The translations under genes and the position numbers were made by a program. Below, piece after piece: positions 1 to 3,771 of a stretch of 5,495 bases of DNA. Within the stretch, counting starts at the first letter, position 1. Every line of letters starts with the position of its first letter. The stretch spans positions 1 through 5,495 of the forward strand of contig JBLMYS010000260.1 of assembly GCA_050258415.1 (NCBI GenBank), in the 5' to 3' direction. The notes under the pieces were generated by a model. That model was not told the origin of the DNA, searched no databases, and saw nothing but the letters and a program-made list of their open reading frames with translations. The DNA is from JAAXKN01 sp050258415 (GTDB lineage Bacteria > Bacteroidota > Ignavibacteria > Ignavibacteriales > SURF-24).

Positions 1-2
1 GC

Positions 3-287
3 GATAAAATTATGCATATTGCACTGCCGATCCTTAATGGCTATTTGCTCATGGCAACTGATACTTTGGAATCAATGGGCCAGAAATTAACTGTTGGAAA
101 TAATTTTTCTATAGTTCTCTATCTGGATAGTGAACAGGAAGTAAACAGACTTTTTGACCTCCTCTCTTCAGGCGGTAAACCACAGGTGAAACCTGAAAAA
201 GCCTTTTGGGGCGCTTATTTTGGCATGACCACTGACAGGTTCGGAATTCAGTGGATGCTAAGTTATGGCAGCGCCATACCTCAGTAA
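3..287 (+). CDS. PhnB-like VOC (glyoxalase-fold) protein, C-terminal part
   Basis: The gene is cut by the left edge. The frame is open from base 3 and reads DKIMHIALPI before the first in-window ATG at 12, so that ATG is very likely internal. Ninety-four residues are visible; PhnB-like proteins usually have about 140-150, so roughly 50 N-terminal residues are missing. What is seen: the pattern 'D-K-I-M-H-I-x-L-P-I-x-x-G-x-L-L-M-A-T-D' and the C-terminal block 'FWGAYFGMTTDRFGIQWMLSY', both characteristic of the PhnB / 3-demethylubiquinone methyltransferase-like branch of the VOC superfamily (betaalphabetabetabeta fold). Members are small cytoplasmic dimers. Despite the name, most have no proven role in phosphonate metabolism, and a substrate cannot be read from this fragment. 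It converges on the hydrolase gene, with a shared terminator between them. Confidence 0.85.
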   Translation, partial: DKIMHIALPILNGYLLMATDTLESMGQKLTVGNNFSIVLYLDSEQEVNRLFDLLSSGGKPQVKPEKAFWGAYFGMTTDRFGIQWMLSYGSAIPQ

Positions 288-305
288 CTTTTTAACTTAA
301 ATAAT

Positions 306-329
306 CAGGGGGAATATATATTCCCCCTG
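306..329. terminator. Bidirectional intrinsic terminator, perfect palindrome
   Basis: A 24-bp perfect palindrome (CAGGGGGAATAT and its reverse complement) lies between two convergent genes, 18 bp after the VOC stop and 11 bp before the hydrolase stop. With T305 bulged, the stem extends by about five A-T pairs (300-304 with 330-334). T-rich sequence follows on the + strand (330-352) and TTATTTAAGTTAAAAAG follows on the minus strand, so it can serve both transcripts. Confidence 0.8.
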
Positions 330-340
330 TTATTATTTCT

Positions 341-1123
341 TTACTTTTTAATTACCAGTTCCAGTATTTTATTAAACTCCTCAGGCTTTTCTATCATCGG
401 GTAATGCCCGGTTGCATGAATGTAGCTTACGTCAAATGATTTCGGGCAGTACTTCTCAAGACCCTGAGTATTGGTGGGCCCAAAGTCACTATTGACAAGG
501 TACAACTTATAATTAAGTGCGGATAACCTTTCGTTCAGGATCTTAAAATATTCCATCATATCGAACAAAGTTGCAATAGCAACCTTCTCATCCGAGTTAA
601 CAAAATCATCTGTTACCCTCTTTCTTACATTAGCAGGAGTTTCAGGATGGAACATGGTTTCCGCAAAAAAAGGAACCGAATTCTTATAATCACTTACAAT
701 TGCCTTCGACATTGCGGTTATCTCTTCAATCTGTTCAGGTGTAAAGGCAACGTCAAGCATCTTGAAATTATCAATTCCAACTATTCCTTTAATCTCATTG
801 TGGTTTGTAAGTGCGGCCTCAAGTATCACGTCACCGCTCATTGAATGGCCTATAAGTATAACATTCTTTAGGCTAAGCTTATCAATGAAATCAATTATAT
901 CCTGCCCATAGTTCTGTCTTGTCCACTGATTTCTATCAGACTTTGATTTTCCAAAGCCCGGGAGATCAATTGCAATTACCCTGTAATCCTTGGAAAAATA
1001 TTCTAACTGGTCATTCCAGTAACTGCTGTTAATTCCCCAGCCATGAATAAAAAGTAAAGTTACTTCACCTGCTCCCTTTTCAATATAATGAATCATTGCT
1101 CTGTCTGTTTTAATCTCTGGCAT
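341..1123 (-). CDS. alpha/beta hydrolase (AB hydrolase-1 fold)
   Basis: Complete 260-aa cytoplasmic protein with no signal peptide; the length is normal for the family. Visible motifs in order: oxyanion-hole HGWG (27-30); the DLPGFGKS loop (53-60) typical of fold-1 hydrolases; nucleophile elbow G-H-S-M-S-G (92-97) with catalytic Ser94; a cap region of about 120-190; LVNSDFGPTN (209-218), where the acid residue is expected, with Asp213 as candidate; and catalytic His240 in 'ATGHYPMIEKPEEF'. This supports an active Ser-His-Asp hydrolase. The substrate is unknown: ester, lactone or C-C bond hydrolysis are all possible. The ATG at 1123 is chosen because it follows a strong Shine-Dalgarno sequence and the fold starts directly after it. 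The gene stands alone between the terminator at 306-329 and a 5' region with a promoter-like box and one copy of the dispersed motif. Confidence 0.92.
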   Translation of the reverse strand: MPEIKTDRAMIHYIEKGAGEVTLLFIHGWGINSSYWNDQLEYFSKDYRVIAIDLPGFGKSKSDRNQWTRQNYGQDIIDFIDKLSLKNVILIGHSMSGDVILEAALTNHNEIKGIVGIDNFKMLDVAFTPEQIEEITAMSKAIVSDYKNSVPFFAETMFHPETPANVRKRVTDDFVNSDEKVAIATLFDMMEYFKILNERLSALNYKLYLVNSDFGPTNTQGLEKYCPKSFDVSYIHATGHYPMIEKPEEFNKILELVIKK

Positions 1124-1130
1124 TTTAGAG

Positions 1131-1138
1131 CTCCTTCT
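1131..1138 (-). promoter_or_regulatory. Shine-Dalgarno of the hydrolase gene
   Basis: On the minus strand AGAAGGAG lies 7 nt before the ATG. This is unusually good for Bacteroidota, where Shine-Dalgarno sites are often weak, and it fixes the start at 1123. Confidence 0.75.
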
Positions 1139-1189
1139 GTGTTTTTCTTTTATTGACTAATTACTATTTTCCTGTTTAGAAGTATTCCG

Positions 1190-1220
1190 GTTCCTGTTCA
1201 ACACTACATCCATGCAAATA
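1190..1220 (-). repeat. Dispersed ~31-bp motif, copy A (upstream of hydrolase)
   Basis: On the + strand it begins GTTCCTGTTCAA and continues through CATCC to GCAAAT; read on the minus strand it ends TTGAACAGGAAC. It matches copy C (3532-3562) at about 25 of the first 30 positions without gaps, and copy B (2531-2560) with one gap. It lies 66 bp upstream of the hydrolase ATG. The promoter-like TATATTTG overlaps its upstream end. Confidence 0.6.
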
Positions 1221-1222
1221 TA
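1215..1222 (-). promoter_or_regulatory. Candidate -7 promoter element of the hydrolase gene
   Basis: The minus strand reads TATATTTG, an exact match to the Bacteroidota -7 consensus TAnnTTTG; a second match, TAATTTTG, sits just upstream at 1224-1231. No TTTG is found at the expected ~19-nt spacing (the nearest TTTG, from 1236-1239, is only 13 nt away), so the -33 element is weak or absent. Transcription from here would give a 5' leader of about 85 nt containing the rest of motif copy A. Confidence 0.3.
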
Positions 1223-1316
1223 GCAAAATTACAGGCAAAATATTGAAATACTTTTCTGAATAATCCTGCTCTGACCGATGGCGAGGGAGTAAACAAAAGT
1301 CATCAAAAGTTTTTAT

Positions 1317-1351
1317 CCCTTCCCGCAGGAGAATTTCCCTGCGGGAAAGGG
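1317..1351 (-). terminator. GC-rich hairpin, probable terminator of the protease/small-peptide transcript
   Basis: CCCTTCCCGCAGG (1317-1329) pairs with CCTGCGGGAA-A-GGG (1338-1351), with a single bulged A at 1348 and an 8-nt loop. This is a very stable stem. It lies 25 bp after the stop of the small secreted ORF. On the minus strand it is followed by ATAAAAACTTTTG, which is a poor T-tract, so it may act as an inefficient terminator or an mRNA 3'-end stabiliser. Confidence 0.55.
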
Positions 1352-1376
1352 GGGAGATAAGATTGCAGTTATTGTT

Positions 1377-1499
1377 TCATCTGCTGGTTCGGCTGATCTG
1401 TCTTCCTGCCGATCCGGTCATATTAGTTGTATCCTGACCGTAGATATACGAGAACACCCCCAGAACAAAAAGTAATGAAAACAATAAAGATCTTTTCAA
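1377..1499 (-). CDS. Putative small secreted peptide, 40 aa, TTG start
   Basis: No family is recognised. With a TTG start the frame encodes a positively charged N-terminus (M-K-R), a hydrophobic core (SLLFSLLFVLGVFSYIY, about 4-20) and a plausible signal-peptidase site before G-Q-D-T-T, then a short polar tail of about 18 residues rich in T, S, R and G. The layout matches the signal peptides of the window's other exported proteins. GGAAGG lies 4 nt before the TTG. The ORF begins 51 bp after the protease stop, on the same strand and in the same frame, and a strong hairpin follows, so it is probably the last cistron of that transcript. The ending is uncertain: in another frame the tail would read TDQPNQQMKQ and stop at 1369, so a frameshift or decayed gene is possible. 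It could also be a chance ORF. Confidence 0.45.
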   Translation of the reverse strand: MKRSLLFSLLFVLGVFSYIYGQDTTNMTGSAGRQISRTSR

Positions 1500-1550
1500 A
1501 ATACCTTCCGATTCAGAGATCCGAAAACCTAAAAATCCTGCAAAGCAGCT

Positions 1551-2450
1551 TCAATTTCCCGCTTCGTCGAAAATAATTCTTCGGCCGGGTAAGTCAAAAG
1601 TGATTTTATTGCCTTTTAAGAAATCCATTCCAATCAATCCATCATAGATCATCTGGTTCAGGAAGAATATTTTCATTCCCCTTCGCTCTGAGAATGGAAT
1701 ACCTTTCAATGAAAGTGATTTTACAGATGCAATGTATTCAGTCTCAACAGCTCCAAAAGAATTCCTTCTTGTTCTCCTCTTCACATCCGATGAAGCTGTA
1801 TCGATTCCAATCCGGTCTGCAAAACGGGCGTCCAGGTATGTAGAAGGCGAACCGGTATCTAAAATACATTGTAGACTGAGCGAATCATTTACCATAAGAT
1901 CAGTAAATGCATCAAGAGAAACAGACCTTTCGTCATCTACTTTGAGGAAATTATACCGTCCTTTCTTAAGCAGCTTTTCCAGAGATGCTCCGGATTCAAA
2001 GTATAAGGCACTATCCTTCAGATCTAATGTAAAAGGCATTTTCTCAAAGAACTTAAGGGATAAGATGCCGTCAATCTTCAGGGAATCCAAGAGAGCCAAT
2101 GATGCAACAACAGGATTGTTTTGGTAATGCCCGGCAATATTTAATGATCTTATCCTGTAAATATCAAGATCAATCCGTTCTCCTGTATGCCTGAATCCTG
2201 TAAATCTTCCATCGGGTACAGAGTGAATCCGTCTCAATAACGCATTTGAAAGTACATTCAACCCGCCACCCGTATCTAAAATGAAACGTCCTTGAATACT
2301 ATCGGAGACAGTAACAGTTACAGTGACCAGTCCTTCGGCTGTAATTTCAAGCGGTATCATCTTATCTTTATCAATTTTCCCCTTGGGCTCTTTAGCCTGA
2401 AGAGCTGTAAAAAACAGCAGGGATGCTATGAGGAAAATTTTAGTTTTCAT
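1551..2450 (-). CDS. Secreted two-lobe aspartyl protease (retropepsin-like repeats)
   Basis: Complete 299-aa protein. Residues 1-19 (K-T-K, then a hydrophobic run ending ALQA) form a Sec signal peptide, probably cleaved after Ala19, placing the enzyme in the periplasm or outside. Two similar halves follow. Lobe 1 (about 32-151) has the active-site motif F-I-L-D59-T-G-G and ends IDGILSLKFFEKMPFTLDL...LYF. Lobe 2 (about 170-294) has C-I-L-D198-T-G-S and ends YDGLIGMDFLKGNKITFDL...IIF. Each lobe therefore supplies one catalytic Asp and one hydrophobic-Gly motif, as in a pepsin built as a single-chain dimer of retropepsin units (Asp_protease_2 / PF13650-type, recognised by eye). The first motif has Gly where Ser/Thr is usual, but both Asp-Thr-Gly triads are intact. 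The substrate is unknown. The ATG at 2450 is set by the signal peptide; only a weak AGG precedes it. The gene is followed by the small secreted ORF. Confidence 0.88.
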   Translation of the reverse strand: MKTKIFLIASLLFFTALQAKEPKGKIDKDKMIPLEITAEGLVTVTVTVSDSIQGRFILDTGGGLNVLSNALLRRIHSVPDGRFTGFRHTGERIDLDIYRIRSLNIAGHYQNNPVVASLALLDSLKIDGILSLKFFEKMPFTLDLKDSALYFESGASLEKLLKKGRYNFLKVDDERSVSLDAFTDLMVNDSLSLQCILDTGSPSTYLDARFADRIGIDTASSDVKRRTRRNSFGAVETEYIASVKSLSLKGIPFSERRGMKIFFLNQMIYDGLIGMDFLKGNKITFDLPGRRIIFDEAGN

Positions 2451-2530
2451 TTCAGCCTGTGCATGTTGAAAATTGAACTATGGCAATATTTGGAGGTATT
2501 CTTAAAACTATATTTTAGAAATTGTTGAGT

Positions 2531-2560
2531 GTTCCTGTACAAACCCCGTCCAGGTGAATT
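2531..2560 (-). repeat. Dispersed ~31-bp motif, copy B (upstream of protease)
   Basis: On the + strand it starts GTTCCTGTACAAA, continues CCCCGTCC and ends GTGAATT. Compared with copy C it has one deleted base and several substitutions, but the GTTCCTGT core, the TCC block and the terminal GAATT are kept. It lies 80 bp upstream of the protease ATG, in the same orientation as copies A and C. Confidence 0.55.
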
Positions 2561-2760
2561 TAATCAAATTTTGTATAAACCTGAAGCATTCTTTCCTTAT
2601 TCATGCAGGATAATTATTGCCAAACAAATGACCTGATGATTAGCCTTTGCAATTATTGACCAATATAACTGCTAAAAATGGAATAGGAGTAGTTAAAAAG
2701 GTGAGTGACCTTTGATATCTTCAAATCCAGCCTTTTCGATTTTTTTTCTATATTAAAAAA

Positions 2761-2801
2761 CCTGAGAGTTAAGGGAAATAATTTACCCTCATTCTCTCAG
2801 G
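2761..2801 (-). terminator. Intrinsic terminator of the exported helical protein gene
   Basis: On the minus strand CCTGAGAG (2801-2794) and CTCTCAGG (2768-2761) form a perfect 8-bp outer stem. An inner GGGTAAAT/ATTTCCC arm is possible. TTTTTT follows directly at 2760-2755. It starts 28 bp after the stop at 2830, the textbook position and form of a rho-independent terminator. Confidence 0.9.
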
Positions 2802-2829
2802 CTCTTATAACTCTTATTTACTTTTTGCC

Positions 2830-3354
2830 TTAGTATTTATTCGACTCTCTGCGTGTTATTGAAAGAGATGAATATACTTTGTTCTTCACATCTTTCCACC
2901 AGCCTTTTTTAATCTGCATGTATTTGTCTTTTTCTGTTTTATTGTCTAATTGATCCGTGATATCTTTGTCGGCTTTATCATCTGCTTTTTTGTATTCACC
3001 CTTTAAGTCGCGGTAAGCTTCTGTCTTTTTCTCAGAAGCGCTTTCCCTTTTATCCCTGGAACTGCTGCCTGTCATTTTTTCATCATTTTTCTGCTTTTTA
3101 TCCAGGTAGTCTTTATGTGCATCTGCTATATCTTTTCGGTAATCTTCCAGAATACTGCTTATTTTGTCAGTTTTATCGGATTTTAAGCCAAGCTTATCTA
3201 CCAGTTTAGTTGCAAGCTTCTGAGCTTCTTTTTTGAAGGCCTCATCCTTTGATTTTGAATTATTATCCTGTGCATAAGAAGCTATAGTGATAAAAGAGAA
3301 CATTACGAAAAACCAGATGACATTAAATACTCTTTGATTTTTTACCTTATCCAT
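2830..3354 (-). CDS. Exported, charged helical protein (possibly Spy/CpxP-like)
   Basis: The start is set at the ATG at 3354 (174 aa), not the upstream ATG at 3432. It has AAGGA 7 nt before it and puts a normal signal peptide at the N-terminus: M-D-K-V-K-N-Q-R, a hydrophobic core about 9-25, and cleavage after A-S-Y-A28 before QDNN. The mature part (about 146 aa) is dominated by Lys, Asp and Glu, with no Cys and no further membrane segment, so it should be soluble, helical and periplasmic. KLATKLVDKLGLKSDKTDKI (about 46-65) resembles the 'L-x-L-T-x-x-Q' helix starts of Spy/CpxP-type periplasmic chaperones, and a second such block, LDNKTEKDKYMQIKKGWWKDVKNKV, lies at about 136-160. The key Gln is Lys in both, so the link is tentative. 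The middle (91-130) is low-complexity and may be extended or coiled coil. The gene is monocistronic, with its own terminator. Function is unknown; an envelope-stress role is only an inference. Confidence 0.8.
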   Translation of the reverse strand: MDKVKNQRVFNVIWFFVMFSFITIASYAQDNNSKSKDEAFKKEAQKLATKLVDKLGLKSDKTDKISSILEDYRKDIADAHKDYLDKKQKNDEKMTGSSSRDKRESASEKKTEAYRDLKGEYKKADDKADKDITDQLDNKTEKDKYMQIKKGWWKDVKNKVYSSLSITRRESNKY

Positions 3355-3361
3355 TTGTTTT

Positions 3362-3366
3362 TCCTT
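3362..3366 (-). promoter_or_regulatory. Shine-Dalgarno that decides the exported protein's start
   Basis: AAGGA on the minus strand, 7 nt before the ATG at 3354. It favours the 174-aa form over the 200-aa form from 3432, whose extra 26 residues would bury the signal peptide behind a charged stretch. Confidence 0.65.
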
Positions 3367-3373
3367 TTTTTGT

Positions 3374-3439
3374 TTATTTGATCCTTCTTTCACCTTTTCT
3401 GATACATACCTGTACCAAAAACCCTTGAGCATTACTCAT
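3374..3439 (-). CDS. Possible 21-aa leader ORF before the exported protein gene
   Basis: An ATG at 3439 (or the adjacent one at 3442) is preceded by AAGGGG with a 5-nt spacer, one of the best ribosome sites in the window. The ORF reads MSNAQGFLVQVCIRKGERRIK-stop and ends 19 bp before the ATG at 3354. It resembles no known leader and has no run of a single amino acid that would suggest attenuation. It could couple translation of the downstream gene, or be chance: in AT-rich leaders ORFs this short arise easily. Confidence 0.25.
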   Translation of the reverse strand: MSNAQGFLVQVCIRKGERRIK

Positions 3440-3442
3440 CAT

Positions 3443-3771
3443 TTCCCCTTATAATTAATTAACATTTCCCGGTTTGGAATAGTTCATACCTAATCTCAGA
3501 CTGATAATGACTTATGCAAAAATCTCCGCCTGTTCCTGTTCAAAACCTCATCCTTGCGAATTGTGAACGGGCTTCATCACGTCTACTTGAGACAAGCTGC
3601 TTAACTAACTGAATTTTTTTTATTAAAATTTTATCCTGAATGGGAAGGGGATAGCTGTGTTCTCTTGGTAACAATTCAGGTGATTTAAGAGAAATATTGA
3701 CTGAGTTGCTTGCTGTGAAAATGTAGAATTTACTTTGCTGATGAAGAATTAATCTTAATTTGGATTAAATT
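3443..3771. other. 329-bp intergenic region between the exported protein gene and the kinase
   Basis: It carries motif copy C (3532-3562). A small inverted repeat, CTTG-AGA-CAAG, lies at 3586-3596. A T-run and AT-rich sequence lie around 3612-3640. No convincing promoter box is seen for the downstream exported-protein gene, and no clear terminator follows the kinase stop: the AT-only inverted repeat around 3748-3770 lacks a T-tract. A 74-codon startless open frame (3540-3764, minus) is present but has no recognisable protein features. Confidence 0.55.
3532..3562 (-). repeat. Dispersed ~31-bp motif, copy C (upstream of exported protein gene)
   Basis: On the + strand it begins GTTCCTGTTCAAAACC, has TCATCC in the middle and ends GCGAATT. 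It is the copy closest to both others. It lies 177 bp upstream of the preferred ATG at 3354 and 92 bp upstream of the possible leader ORF. Confidence 0.6.

Larger units (their letters stand above)
2451..2829. other. 379-bp intergenic region between protease and exported helical protein
   Basis: This AT-rich stretch holds motif copy B (2531-2560) on the protease side and the terminator of the exported protein (2761-2801) on the other. The middle (2561-2760) has no gene I can support. A startless minus-strand fragment at 2693-2752 ends in AGFEDIKGHSPF-stop and looks protein-like; it may be a gene relic. No good TAnnTTTG promoter box is seen upstream of the protease; TAAATTCA at 2555-2562 is only a partial match. 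Confidence 0.6.

Noticed and set aside
1293..1311. Short tandem CAAAAGT repeat
   Set aside because: Two 7-bp copies in AT-rich sequence are expected by chance.
1732..2127. 131-codon + strand open frame opposite the protease
   Set aside because: It is antisense to a gene with clear DTG motifs and signal peptide, and its translation shows no domain. The open frames at 647-844, 2292-2528, 3815-4138 and 3955-4269 on the + strand were rejected for the same reason: they lie mainly antisense to coding sequence.
3355..3432. 26-residue N-terminal extension of the exported protein (start at 3432)
   Set aside because: It would place a charged stretch before the signal peptide and has a poorly spaced ribosome site, while the internal ATG at 3354 has AAGGA at 7 nt.
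3540..3764. 74-codon minus-strand open frame between kinase and exported protein gene
   Set aside because: It has no ATG near its beginning, no ribosome site, no recognisable motif, and its stop falls inside motif copy C. It is probably a chance open stretch.
3748..3770. Terminator of the kinase gene
   Set aside because: The inverted repeat is A-T only, has a bulge and is not followed by a T-run on the minus strand.
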